DNA of 64,000 nucleotides. Source: Gynuella sp. (GTDB lineage Bacteria; Pseudomonadota; Gammaproteobacteria; Pseudomonadales; Natronospirillaceae). Made by a program: the position numbers and the translations under genes. The DNA is taken from NCBI GenBank assembly GCA_028282465.1, contig JANQHX010000012.1, positions 1 through 64,000 on the forward strand, in the 5' to 3' direction. Shown piece after piece: positions 9,636 to 17,861 of this stretch (positions are counted from its first letter, which is position 1; each line of letters starts with the position of its first letter). The notes under the pieces are model-generated. The model made no database searches. It had not been told where the DNA came from and saw nothing but the letters and a program-made list of their open reading frames with translations.

Positions 9636-10388
9636 GTGGATTTAGCCACCATAGTTGGCTTACTCGGCGGCCTAGCCATGGTCATCATGTCTATGGTGCT
9701 GGGCGGTGATCTGGGCATGTTCTATAACCTGCCGTCAGTACTTATCGTATTTGTGGGGTCTCTATTTGTTGCCATGCAAAAGTACACTCTTGATCAATTT
9801 CTGGGTGCCATGAAGATCGCGGGAAAAGCTTATTCATTTTCACTGAGCAAACCCGAAGATGTCATTGAAGAAATTGTTGAACTGGCTGATGCCGCTCGTA
9901 AAGGCGGTTTGCTTTCGTTGGAGGGCAAAGAAGTCAGTAATGAGTTTATGAGTAAAGGCATACAGATGTTGGTGGATGGCCACGATGCCGACGTGGTTAA
10001 GAATATGATGAGTCGAGACACCAAACTGACCACCGAGCGCCATATGCAAGGCGCAAGCATTTTTGATTCTATTGGTGATGTTGCGCCAGCAATGGGGATG
10101 ATTGGTACCCTAATCGGGCTGGTCGCCATGCTAGCCAATATGGATGACCCGAAAGCAATTGGCCCAGCCATGGCAGTTGCCTTGCTGACAACGCTTTATG
10201 GTTCACTCATGGCGACAGTCGTTGCCTTGCCTATTCGAGACAAATTGCAACTTCGAGCCGCCCAGGAAGACTTGCTTCAGCGCCTAATCACCGATGGCTT
10301 ACTGGCCATTCAAGCGGGACAAAACCCCAGGGTAATAGAAGGGCTACTCAAAACTTACCTACCTACCAGCAAGCGCGGAACGGAATAA
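9636..10388 (+). CDS. pomA: Flagellar stator protein PomA (MotA family, sodium type)
   Basis: A 250-residue membrane protein that with PomB forms the ion-driven stator of the flagellar motor. It has four membrane helices with the long cytoplasmic loop between helices 2 and 3, the charged loop EDVIEEIVELADAARKGGLLSLEG, and the helix 3-4 signature PAMGMIGTLIGLVAML and GPAMAVALLTTLYGS. Translation starts at GTG 9636, 4 bases after a strong GGAGGG; an overlapping ATG at 9634 is out of frame. pomB follows after 15 bases. The sequence is closer to Vibrio-type PomA than to proton-type MotA, which is inference from the family pattern. Confidence 0.93.
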   Translation: MDLATIVGLLGGLAMVIMSMVLGGDLGMFYNLPSVLIVFVGSLFVAMQKYTLDQFLGAMKIAGKAYSFSLSKPEDVIEEIVELADAARKGGLLSLEGKEVSNEFMSKGIQMLVDGHDADVVKNMMSRDTKLTTERHMQGASIFDSIGDVAPAMGMIGTLIGLVAMLANMDDPKAIGPAMAVALLTTLYGSLMATVVALPIRDKLQLRAAQEDLLQRLITDGLLAIQAGQNPRVIEGLLKTYLPTSKRGTE

Positions 10389-10403
10389 CCGGAAGGAACT
10401 GGC

Positions 10404-11357
10404 ATGTCTGACGAAGAACACGAATGCCCCCCCTGTCCACCCGGTTTACCCAAGTGGATGGCAACATTTTCAGATTTAATGGCACTCTTGATGTGCTTTT
10501 TTGTGCTTTTACTTTCTTTCTCGGAAATGGATGCCCTGCGATTCAAGCGACTAGCAGGTTCAATGCGCAATGCTTTCGGTGTGCAGAACGAAATTAATGT
10601 CAACGCCATTCCGAAAGGCACCAGCATCATTGCCCAGGAATTCAGTCCTGGTAGGCCAGAACCAACCCCTATCAACGAGGTACGCCAACAGACCATCGAC
10701 AACTTAAAAGATAGCCTAGAAGTACTGTGTCAAGATGAGGTTACACAACAGGAAACAGCACAGGGCGATACCGGAAAACAGACTCGTGAAATCGCTATCA
10801 GACAAGCCTCCGATCAAGCCAAGGCCGAAGCTAAAGAAATCGCTGAAAAATTAGCAGAGGCCATTGAAGAGGGCATGGTGCAAATAGAAACCGTTGACGA
10901 AACCATCATCATCAGAATTAAAGAGCAGTCTTTCGGAGCTGGATCCGATTACGTTGCCGATGCCTTTTTGCCCATACTGGATTTAATTAGAGAGACTTTA
11001 GTGACCATTGAAGGTGACATTCATGTAGAAGGTCATACCGACAGTCTGCCAACTGGAGGGCGCTTTCGAAACAACTTCCATTTGTCATCCATGCGGGCAT
11101 TGGCGGTTGCGGAATATTTATTTATTGCACCTGAGATGGATGAAAACCGATTTACCATAGTGGGTCATGGATCGACTAAACCTGTTGCTGATGACAGTAA
11201 CGCAGAAGGCCGAGCACAAAATCGTCGAGTAGAAATCCTAGTTAAGAAACTGAATCCGGAATTCGAAGGCTTAGTTGAAGATCCAGATGAGCAAGGCGAA
11301 GAAGTGGATTTTGGTGATCGATCTCTGTTTGATTTATCACCTGAAGAAATCTTCTAA
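10404..11357 (+). CDS. pomB: Flagellar stator protein PomB (MotB family)
   Basis: A 317-residue protein with a short cytoplasmic tail (CPPCPPGLPKW), one membrane helix that carries the ion-binding aspartate at residue 24 (TFSDLMALLMCFFVLLLSF), the plug/linker, an Ala/Glu-rich coiled linker near 120-155, and a peptidoglycan-binding OmpA domain (IHVEGHTDSLPTGG and GSTKPVADDSNAEGRAQNRRVEI). Residue 24 matches the sodium-coordinating Asp of Vibrio PomB. The ATG follows AAGGAAC. It forms a two-gene operon with pomA and converges on the minus-strand rib/nrdR operon. Confidence 0.94.
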   Translation: MSDEEHECPPCPPGLPKWMATFSDLMALLMCFFVLLLSFSEMDALRFKRLAGSMRNAFGVQNEINVNAIPKGTSIIAQEFSPGRPEPTPINEVRQQTIDNLKDSLEVLCQDEVTQQETAQGDTGKQTREIAIRQASDQAKAEAKEIAEKLAEAIEEGMVQIETVDETIIIRIKEQSFGAGSDYVADAFLPILDLIRETLVTIEGDIHVEGHTDSLPTGGRFRNNFHLSSMRALAVAEYLFIAPEMDENRFTIVGHGSTKPVADDSNAEGRAQNRRVEILVKKLNPEFEGLVEDPDEQGEEVDFGDRSLFDLSPEEIF

Positions 11358-11400
11358 TTAAACTGGGAATAATTGACCCGTTCAAACCCTGTCTGACTAA

Positions 11401-11916
11401 CTATGAACTGGCTTTTGTTTTCGATGACGCTAATTTTTTACGCAGCCCAAGCATAATGAGTAAGGGAATGAGTTGAAGTTCAAAGCTCACCAACCACTGT
11501 GAAAACGAGCTACCGACAAAGTAAGGGATATTGGCGTCCGGCCACTTTGTGCTGGATAATAATAAGACACATATAAAAGAATAAAGAACCGTCACTGATA
11601 TAGTTGCACCTTTAAAAAATACCCAAACAAAAGGCAAACAAAAACCACTTACCAGAATAATGGCAGTGCCATGTTCTATAAAAATTTGAAAATAAAAATT
11701 AATTTTTATCCAGAACAGGGAATCGCCCGGCGGCATCACCATCATTGAGCTGCCCCACTCTTCCGAATAAAAGAATCGTCCGCTATGGATGATCTCGAAC
11801 ACCTGAACATAGAGGTACAAATAAACAAAGGGTAAGGCAATAAATACCGCCACTTTGATGAAAACCTGAATAAAATGTTCTGTTGGTGACAGATCCTGAT
11901 TAACCAAAAAACCCAT
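11401..11916 (-). CDS. Four-helix membrane protein of unknown function
   Basis: The ATG at 11916 is preceded by GGAGGAA at good spacing and gives 171 residues; the longer frame to 11955 has no ribosome site. Four hydrophobic segments are visible, with a periplasmic-looking loop HSGRFFYSEEWGSSMMVMPPGD after the first. The gene overlaps the last 17 bases of dgt in another frame, so it is co-translated at the end of the nrdR-rib-nusB-dgt gene run. I do not recognise the family. Confidence 0.78.
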   Translation of the reverse strand: MGFLVNQDLSPTEHFIQVFIKVAVFIALPFVYLYLYVQVFEIIHSGRFFYSEEWGSSMMVMPPGDSLFWIKINFYFQIFIEHGTAIILVSGFCLPFVWVFFKGATISVTVLYSFICVLLLSSTKWPDANIPYFVGSSFSQWLVSFELQLIPLLIMLGLRKKLASSKTKASS

Positions 11917-13240
11917 GTGCGATTCCTCCAGCCTGTCGGGCCAGATAACCAGCATTGTTGTCAGTCATACCAGTTATCCGATCCAGTAATCTCTGATAGA
12001 TCTGATACAGACTCCAATTCGCTTGTGGGGCATCTGGCCCCATTAAGTCAAACACACGCTTGGTTCTGTAAGTCAGGCCATCAGTAGATTTCTTTTCGTA
12101 CAATTCGAAACCTGCGGGTATGAAAGCTTCGAGTAATGTACTCAGTATGGAATACACTCCGATTTCTGTCTCGGTTTTGTTGTTATCAAGAAAAACTTTA
12201 TTTCTAGCCAGTGACTTGGCTTGTTGAATACCGTCTTTTACATGGTCGCGGCTACGGTTAATTAAGTCCCCTTCAAAGGTACCCGCCATAATCTCAGCCT
12301 GATTATCAACGAAGGCATCCACCACTGCATCAATAATTACCTGCATGGCTTTTCCACGGAGGGCCGCTAATTTGCGGGCTGGACTCACCCCCTGCTCTTC
12401 TTCGCTCAAAGGCAATTCGTCGCTGCCCCAGATGGTAAGAAGTATGGGCTTAACTTCTTCAAAACTGAGAATGTTGAGTTCAACCGCATCTTCTAAGTCG
12501 ATAATGGCATAGCAAATATCATCAGCCGCCTCCATCAAATAGGACAACGGGTGACGGGCCCATTTGCCCGGCTGATGATTGATGAGCCCAAGCCCTAAAG
12601 CCAGCTCTTCTAAAATGTTTTGTTCTGATAAAAAGCAACTGAACTTGCCTTTCTTACCTGAGTATTCAGCAGTCCAAGGATATTTTAAGAGCGCGCCTAA
12701 GGTTGGGTAAGACAGTCGTAAGCCACCATGAAACAGGTGATACTCAATTTGAGAGACCAGCCTGAAGCCTTGAGCATTGCCTTCGAAACTCTGCAGATCC
12801 AATCGCTCTAGCTCGGACAGAGGGTCAATTAACCACTGGTTTTTAGGCTGTTTGAACCAGTCTTGAATGGCAAATTCACCAGCATGTCCGTAAGGAGGAT
12901 TACCAATGTCATGGGCCAGACAAGCAGCTTGAACAATGGCCCCAATGTCGTCCGGCTGAATGCCATCTGGAAGCTGATCTTTTATTCGTTCCCCCGTTAG
13001 AATGCCCAGGCTTCGTCCAACACTACCCACTTCCACACTGTGAATTAACCGAGTGTGAATCTGGTCATTGACGGATAATGGATGTACTTGAGTTTTACCT
13101 GTGAGTTTGCGGAAAGCAGGGGAAAAGATGATGCGATCCATGTCTTTGTGGAAGTGAGATCGCCCAAGTTCGGCAGGATCTAATGCACTGTGACCGTAGC
13201 GCTCTGTGGTCAGAAGTTGATCCCAGTGCATTTCTTTCAT
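11900..13240 (-). CDS. dgt: Deoxyguanosinetriphosphate triphosphohydrolase-like protein
   Basis: A 446-residue HD-domain hydrolase of the dGTPase family, which cleaves dNTPs to deoxynucleoside and triphosphate. The metal site is formed by the His of TRLIHSVEVGSVGRSLG, the HD pair of ACLAHDIGNPPYGHAGE, and a distal Asp in EAADDICYAIIDLEDA. The N-terminal FHKDMDRIIFSPAFRKLTGKTQV is characteristic. It lies 30 bases downstream of nusB and overlaps the next gene. Its place after nrdR, ribs and nusB hints at nucleotide-pool regulation, though the run may simply reflect shared growth-rate control. Confidence 0.93.
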   Translation of the reverse strand: MKEMHWDQLLTTERYGHSALDPAELGRSHFHKDMDRIIFSPAFRKLTGKTQVHPLSVNDQIHTRLIHSVEVGSVGRSLGILTGERIKDQLPDGIQPDDIGAIVQAACLAHDIGNPPYGHAGEFAIQDWFKQPKNQWLIDPLSELERLDLQSFEGNAQGFRLVSQIEYHLFHGGLRLSYPTLGALLKYPWTAEYSGKKGKFSCFLSEQNILEELALGLGLINHQPGKWARHPLSYLMEAADDICYAIIDLEDAVELNILSFEEVKPILLTIWGSDELPLSEEEQGVSPARKLAALRGKAMQVIIDAVVDAFVDNQAEIMAGTFEGDLINRSRDHVKDGIQQAKSLARNKVFLDNNKTETEIGVYSILSTLLEAFIPAGFELYEKKSTDGLTYRTKRVFDLMGPDAPQANWSLYQIYQRLLDRITGMTDNNAGYLARQAGGIAHGFFG

Positions 13241-13270
13241 TGCGTTGCCTTTTTTGGTTTTAGATTGACC

Positions 13271-13726
13271 TTATTTGGAATTAGACACTTCGGTAATACG
13301 AAGTTTCTGCGCCAACTTGTCTAACACGCCGTTGACATATTTATGCCCATCTGTGGCACCGAAGTTTTTTGCGAGATTAATCCCTTCATTGATGATCACT
13401 TTATAAGGCACGTCAATGCGATGCTTAAGCTCATAGGTGCCCATGCGCAGAATAGCCAACTCTATGGGTGTCAGCCTTTCTATTTCACGGTCAATAAATT
13501 CTTGAATTTCCGCGTCCAATGCCGATTTTTGCTTGGGTACACCACGGAGTACCTCAGAAAAATATTCTTTATCCACTTTGGACATGTCATTCTCAGTTAG
13601 AAACTGAGCTTCCAGGTCGTTCACTGGCGTTTCAGCCATATGCCACTGATACAGTGCTTGCAAAGCCATTTTTCTGGCTTTGCGACGCGCTGATGGCAGG
13701 CTAGGTTCATTCAATTTACGGGTCAT
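13271..13726 (-). CDS. nusB: Transcription antitermination factor NusB
   Basis: A 151-residue helical protein that binds boxA RNA with NusE (S10) in rRNA antitermination. The family pattern is clear: [27 protein letters not shown] at the N-terminus, [22 protein letters not shown], and [34 protein letters not shown] at the end. It follows ribH with a 3-base gap, the ribH-nusB linkage being very widespread in proteobacteria. Confidence 0.97.
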   Translation of the reverse strand: MTRKLNEPSLPSARRKARKMALQALYQWHMAETPVNDLEAQFLTENDMSKVDKEYFSEVLRGVPKQKSALDAEIQEFIDREIERLTPIELAILRMGTYELKHRIDVPYKVIINEGINLAKNFGATDGHKYVNGVLDKLAQKLRITEVSNSK

Positions 13727-13729
13727 GTA

Positions 13730-14203
13730 TTAATTACCGATTTCTTTGATCAGATTGACCATCTCCAGTGCAGACATGGCGGCTTCTTCGCCTTTGTTAC
13801 CTGCTTTTGTCCCGGAGCGCTCAATCGCTTGTTCAATCGAGTCTACCGTTAACACGCCAAATGCCACTGGCAAGCCGTACTCAAGAGAAACCTGAGCCAA
13901 ACCTTTAGTACATTCCCCTGCAACATAATCAAAGTGAGGAGTACCACCACGGATCACAGCGCCTAATGCAACAATGGCATCATAGTTTTTAGTATCTGCA
14001 ACTTTTTTAACAGTTAATGGAATTTCGAAAGCGCCGGGAGTGCGGTAGATAGTGATATTGTCTTCTGAAATACCATGACGCTTAAGGGCGTCAATTGAAC
14101 CTTCAAGCAGATGCTCAACGACAAATGAATTCCACCTTCCTACTACCAGTGCGAATTTAGCATCACTGCTTGAAAAATTGCCTTCTACCGTTTTTATGGC
14201 CAT
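13730..14203 (-). CDS. ribH: 6,7-dimethyl-8-ribityllumazine synthase
   Basis: A 157-residue enzyme that condenses the pyrimidine intermediate with dihydroxybutanone phosphate, the penultimate step of riboflavin synthesis. Motifs: [38 protein letters not shown] (PGAFEIP phosphate-binding), [19 protein letters not shown] with the catalytic His, and the C-terminal [19 protein letters not shown]. It is separated from ribBX by about 96 bases with no visible riboswitch, and followed directly by nusB. Confidence 0.97.
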   Translation of the reverse strand: MAIKTVEGNFSSSDAKFALVVGRWNSFVVEHLLEGSIDALKRHGISEDNITIYRTPGAFEIPLTVKKVADTKNYDAIVALGAVIRGGTPHFDYVAGECTKGLAQVSLEYGLPVAFGVLTVDSIEQAIERSGTKAGNKGEEAAMSALEMVNLIKEIGN

Positions 14204-14299
14204 TTGGTTACCTTTTTATGAATTTCGTAATATTTAATAGCATTATTCTTTCTTGCTTGGCGATCGATTCACATCTTCAATTTTGCCTAGCTTTCTTAC

Positions 14300-15418
14300 T
14301 TAGTCCTGGCTGAATTGGATGTACTCCACCACTTCAAGCCCAAATCCGGAAATACCACCGAATTTCACTGGCGAACTTAATAAACGCATTTTGCCGACGT
14401 TCATGTCCCTTAAAATTTGGGAACCCGTGCCAATGGTGGTATAGGTTCTGGAGCGATCAGCATTCTCGTTGCGCTTAACTTTTTTACCGGAGTGAAAACG
14501 CTCTAGCTCCATCAGAGGATCGAATCCGTTTTGTGAATCCAACAAAACCACAATTCCCGAGCCTTCTTCGGCCACTTTTGCTAATGATCGAGAAAGGCTC
14601 CAGCCCTCTTTGCCTTCAACATCAATACCTACAACGTCTCTTAACATCTGAGCCACATGCACCCTAACCAATGCGGGGGTTTCAGGGTCAAACTCGCCTT
14701 TGCTTAACACTAAATGTTGACCTTCAGGCCCAGTACCTTGATAAACCCTAAGGTTAAACTCGCCCCATTGAGTCTGAGTGGGCCTTTCTTCAACCAACTC
14801 AATAGACTTTTCATGCATGGTTCGATATTGAATAAGGTCGGCAATGGTGCTGATTTTGAGGTCATGCTCCTGGGCAAAGGCTTCAAGTTCTGGCCGGCGC
14901 GCCATGGTACCGTCTTCATTCATTATTTCTACTAAAACAGCAGCGGGTTCGAGGCCAGCCAATCTAGCTAGATCAGTTCCAGCTTCAGTATGCCCTGCTC
15001 GGCTCAGAACTCCGCCAGGCTGAGCTCTCAATGGAAATATATGTCCGGGCTGAACCAAATCATCAGGAGCGGATTTAGGATCTGCTGCCACCTGCACTGT
15101 CAGAGCCCTGTCTTGTGCGGAGATTCCGGTAGTGACGCCTTCTGCAGCCTCAATTGATTGGGTAAATGGAGTGCCGTAAGCCGCGCCATTACTGGACACC
15201 ATGGAAGTCAGTCCCAGATACTCGCACCGCTCGGCCGTCATGGGCATACAGATTAACCCACGCGCCTTGCTAGCCATGAAATTAATGACTTCAGGGGTCA
15301 CTTTTTCAGCAGCAATAATCAGGTCACCTTCGTTTTCCCGATCTTCATCATCCATCAGCACTATCATTTTGCCTTTGCGGATGTCTTCGATAATTTCTTC
15401 TATGGTGTTCAAGGCCAA
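14300..15418 (-). CDS. ribBX: RibBX: dihydroxybutanone phosphate synthase fused to a degenerate RibA-like domain
   Basis: A 372-residue fusion. Residues 1-200 are DHBP synthase with [13 protein letters not shown], the metal/substrate loop [18 protein letters not shown] and a conserved CMPMTAERC segment. The C-terminal 170 residues align with GTP cyclohydrolase II but lack its three zinc cysteines (CDC region replaced by [15 protein letters not shown]) and the GRNIG-type loop, so this half should not hydrolyse GTP. Such fusions have been described as RibBX. I place the start at TTG 15418: it is preceded by AGAGGA at proper spacing and yields MALNTIEEI, the family's usual N-terminus, whereas the longer frame to 15448 also begins with TTG. 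A separate RibA must be encoded elsewhere. Confidence 0.92.
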   Translation of the reverse strand: MALNTIEEIIEDIRKGKMIVLMDDEDRENEGDLIIAAEKVTPEVINFMASKARGLICMPMTAERCEYLGLTSMVSSNGAAYGTPFTQSIEAAEGVTTGISAQDRALTVQVAADPKSAPDDLVQPGHIFPLRAQPGGVLSRAGHTEAGTDLARLAGLEPAAVLVEIMNEDGTMARRPELEAFAQEHDLKISTIADLIQYRTMHEKSIELVEERPTQTQWGEFNLRVYQGTGPEGQHLVLSKGEFDPETPALVRVHVAQMLRDVVGIDVEGKEGWSLSRSLAKVAEEGSGIVVLLDSQNGFDPLMELERFHSGKKVKRNENADRSRTYTTIGTGSQILRDMNVGKMRLLSSPVKFGGISGFGLEVVEYIQFSQD

Positions 15419-15474
15419 AGCCAGAATCCTCTGTTTTACTGGATGCAACTGTTCGTTAGTTCAATAGAGAGCGG

Positions 15475-16137
15475 TTATTTGTTTAAAAAACCATTTTTTG
15501 CCAACAGATCCATGGTGACATTGGATGATTTTGACTCATGGCCACCCTGCTGCAACAAGCGCTCTAGGTACCTGGCGAGTAAATCTACTTCCAAGTGCAC
15601 TTGAGTGCCCGGTTGGTAATCTTTAATTATGGTTCGATCCGCAGTGTGGGGCACAATATTGAGGTGGAATGACGATCCTTCAACCTTGGTGACGGTCAAA
15701 CTCACACCATCGACACAAATTGAGCCTTTATTAGCTATATATCGCGACAGCTCATGAGGTGAGTCAATTTCAATTCTGACTGATCTAGCATCCCTAGCTA
15801 GCGCTTTTACTTGTCCAACACCGTCAACGTGACCACTCACCAAGTGACCGCCCAAGGGTTTAGACAAGGTCAGTGCTTTTTCCAGATTCACTGTGTCTCC
15901 AGATTTAAGCTGCTCTAACCTAGTGTGAGCCAAAGATTCCTTACTAACATCGGCATCAAAGTTGTCTCCCGTTAGAGTGACTGCGGTTAGGCAGGCGCCA
16001 TTTACAGCGATACTATCGCCAATTTCAGCATTGTCTAAGCCTAAACCCTTTGCATTGATGGTCAGGATTAAATCACCCTCGGACGTCTTCTGGGTTTTCT
16101 CTATATACCCCAGAGTTTCCACAAGCCCTGTAAACAT
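15475..16137 (-). CDS. ribE: Riboflavin synthase alpha chain
   Basis: A 220-residue protein made of two lumazine-synthase-like beta-barrel halves, converting two lumazines into riboflavin. Each half has the typical motif: MFTGLVETLG, SIAVNGACLTAV and GHLVSGHVDGVG, with the second SICVDGVSLTV and LNIVPHTADRT. It follows ribD with a 3-base gap and precedes ribBX by 56 bases. Confidence 0.97.
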   Translation of the reverse strand: MFTGLVETLGYIEKTQKTSEGDLILTINAKGLGLDNAEIGDSIAVNGACLTAVTLTGDNFDADVSKESLAHTRLEQLKSGDTVNLEKALTLSKPLGGHLVSGHVDGVGQVKALARDARSVRIEIDSPHELSRYIANKGSICVDGVSLTVTKVEGSSFHLNIVPHTADRTIIKDYQPGTQVHLEVDLLARYLERLLQQGGHESKSSNVTMDLLAKNGFLNK

Positions 16138-16140
16138 GGT

Positions 16141-17235
16141 TTAGTTTTTTACCCTGTATAGTGTTCTATGATCTTGGCCGACCATACGTGCATCTTGTAA
16201 TTCTAATTCCACCGCTTCTGACATCTTTTCAATGGGCAGATTTAGCAATGATCTGCCTTTATTTCCCAACAGCTTCGGAGCGGTATAAATGATTAGCTCA
16301 TCGATTAAATTGGAGTGAAGAAAGGCACCAGTCAAGATTGCACCCGCTTCAATCATGACTTCGTTATGTTCTCGACCCAGTATCTCGATCACTGATTCTA
16401 AAGACACTTGGTTTTCGTTATTTCGACGAACCAATAACCCGATAGCGCCCGCCTGCTCCAGTTCTGCTTGAGAACCCCAGTTATCTTCTGACATAAATAC
16501 GGTGCAGTTGCCAGGTTGAGTCACAATATTACTGTGCGCAGGGGTTTTACCCGTGCTGTCAATTACGTAACGATGGGGTTGGCGAGTCGGCTCAAAACCA
16601 AGTTCTGACGCCCTCAGAGTTAAGGAAGGATCATCGGCTAATACCGTACCGATGCCGGTCACCATGGCACAGCTTCTAGCCCGCCACTTTTGGACATCAG
16701 ATCTGGCATCTGGCCCCGTAATCCATTTACTTTCCCCAGACGCCATGGCGGTTCTGCCATCTAAACTCTGAGCCATCTTAGCTCTGACCCAAGGTTTACC
16801 TTGCGTCATTCGTTTAAGAAAACCTGGATTTAGATTTCTAGCTTCTGACTCCAGCAAGCCAACATGAACCTGAATGCCAGCCTGTTCCATGATCTGAATA
16901 CCACGGCCACTGACATTAGGGTTTGGATCTGTCATGGCACAAAACACCTTCACTACGCCTGCCTTAACCAAAGCATTAGCACAGGGTGGTGTTCTACCAA
17001 AGTGACTACAGGGCTCCAAGGTGACATAGGCGGTTGCCCCCTTTGCTGCGTCACCCGCTTTTTTTAAGGCTTGAACCTCTGCATGGTCTTGGCCTGCTGG
17101 CTGGGTAAAGCCCTCACCCACTATTTCGCCGTTTTTAACTAGAATGCACCCAACTCTGGGGTTAGGCATAGTGGTATAAAGACCTTTCCAGGCCAATTGA
17201 ATGGCCTTAGCCATTAATTCCAAATCTTTCTTCAA
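16141..17235 (-). CDS. ribD: Bifunctional pyrimidine deaminase/reductase RibD
   Basis: A 364-residue enzyme for the second and third steps of riboflavin synthesis. The N-terminal deaminase has the zinc ligands in HAEVQALKKAG and PCSHFGRTPPCANAL; the reductase half has MAQSLDGRTAMASGESKWITG and EAGAILTGAFL. The frame opens with TTG at 17235, overlapping the end of nrdR as TAATTG; an ATG at 17214 would begin at the deaminase core (MAKAIQLAWKG) and looks a little short against other RibDs, so the TTG is favoured but uncertain. First of the riboflavin genes in the operon. Confidence 0.95.
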   Translation of the reverse strand: MKKDLELMAKAIQLAWKGLYTTMPNPRVGCILVKNGEIVGEGFTQPAGQDHAEVQALKKAGDAAKGATAYVTLEPCSHFGRTPPCANALVKAGVVKVFCAMTDPNPNVSGRGIQIMEQAGIQVHVGLLESEARNLNPGFLKRMTQGKPWVRAKMAQSLDGRTAMASGESKWITGPDARSDVQKWRARSCAMVTGIGTVLADDPSLTLRASELGFEPTRQPHRYVIDSTGKTPAHSNIVTQPGNCTVFMSEDNWGSQAELEQAGAIGLLVRRNNENQVSLESVIEILGREHNEVMIEAGAILTGAFLHSNLIDELIIYTAPKLLGNKGRSLLNLPIEKMSEAVELELQDARMVGQDHRTLYRVKN

Positions 17236-17703
17236 TTACTTGTTATCCGATTTTTCAAGGCGATCAATTTCTGCACGGAACTCGCTGATGTCCTGAAAAC
17301 TACGATACACAGATGCGAAACGAACATATGCCACTTGATCTAGCTTCTTCAGTTCAGCCATGACCATTTCCCCTAAGGTTCGGCTGATAATCTCACGCTC
17401 ACCCGTTGCTCGCAGAGAATGCTGGATACGATGAATTGCGGCTTCAATATCCTCTACACTCACGGGTCGCTTTTCTAACGCCTTTTGCAAACCATGGCGA
17501 AGCTTAGCTTCATCAAAGGGCTCGCGACTGCCATCGGTTTTAATTATTCGAGGCATCACCAGTTCCGCGGCTTCATAGGTTGTGAAACGTTCACCGCAAT
17601 CTGGATTACCACACTCTCGTCTGCGCCTTACCTGATCACCATCGGCAACCAATCGAGAATCTATGACCTTAGTATCAGCAGCGCCACAAAATGGACAATG
17701 CAT
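17236..17703 (-). CDS. nrdR: Transcriptional repressor NrdR
   Basis: A 155-residue regulator of ribonucleotide reductase genes. The zinc ribbon [15 protein letters not shown]...[18 protein letters not shown] is at the N-terminus and the ATP-cone ([28 protein letters not shown]) in the middle, which senses ATP/dATP. It heads the nrdR-ribD-ribE-ribBX-ribH-nusB series, an order widely conserved in gammaproteobacteria. Confidence 0.97.
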   Translation of the reverse strand: MHCPFCGAADTKVIDSRLVADGDQVRRRRECGNPDCGERFTTYEAAELVMPRIIKTDGSREPFDEAKLRHGLQKALEKRPVSVEDIEAAIHRIQHSLRATGEREIISRTLGEMVMAELKKLDQVAYVRFASVYRSFQDISEFRAEIDRLEKSDNK

Positions 17704-17861
17704 GATCTGTCCTTAGCCTGAACAGGCTTCAAAATTTTGGCAGAGTTTACTAGGGCTGAAGTTATCAACACAAGAAAAGCCACATTTAACTGGCTAAAAA
17801 GCTTCCCTTGCCATTGAAAACTCCCTGCTAAACTTAAATAACTGACCTTGAGATATCCTGA

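Noticed and set aside
9509..9718. N-terminal extension of xseB
   Set aside because: It would run antisense through the pomA start and adds no XseB sequence; the ATG at 9508 gives the family length.
14204..14299. FMN riboswitch before the rib genes
   Set aside because: None of the conserved FMN aptamer segments is recognisable in this gap or in 15419-15474.
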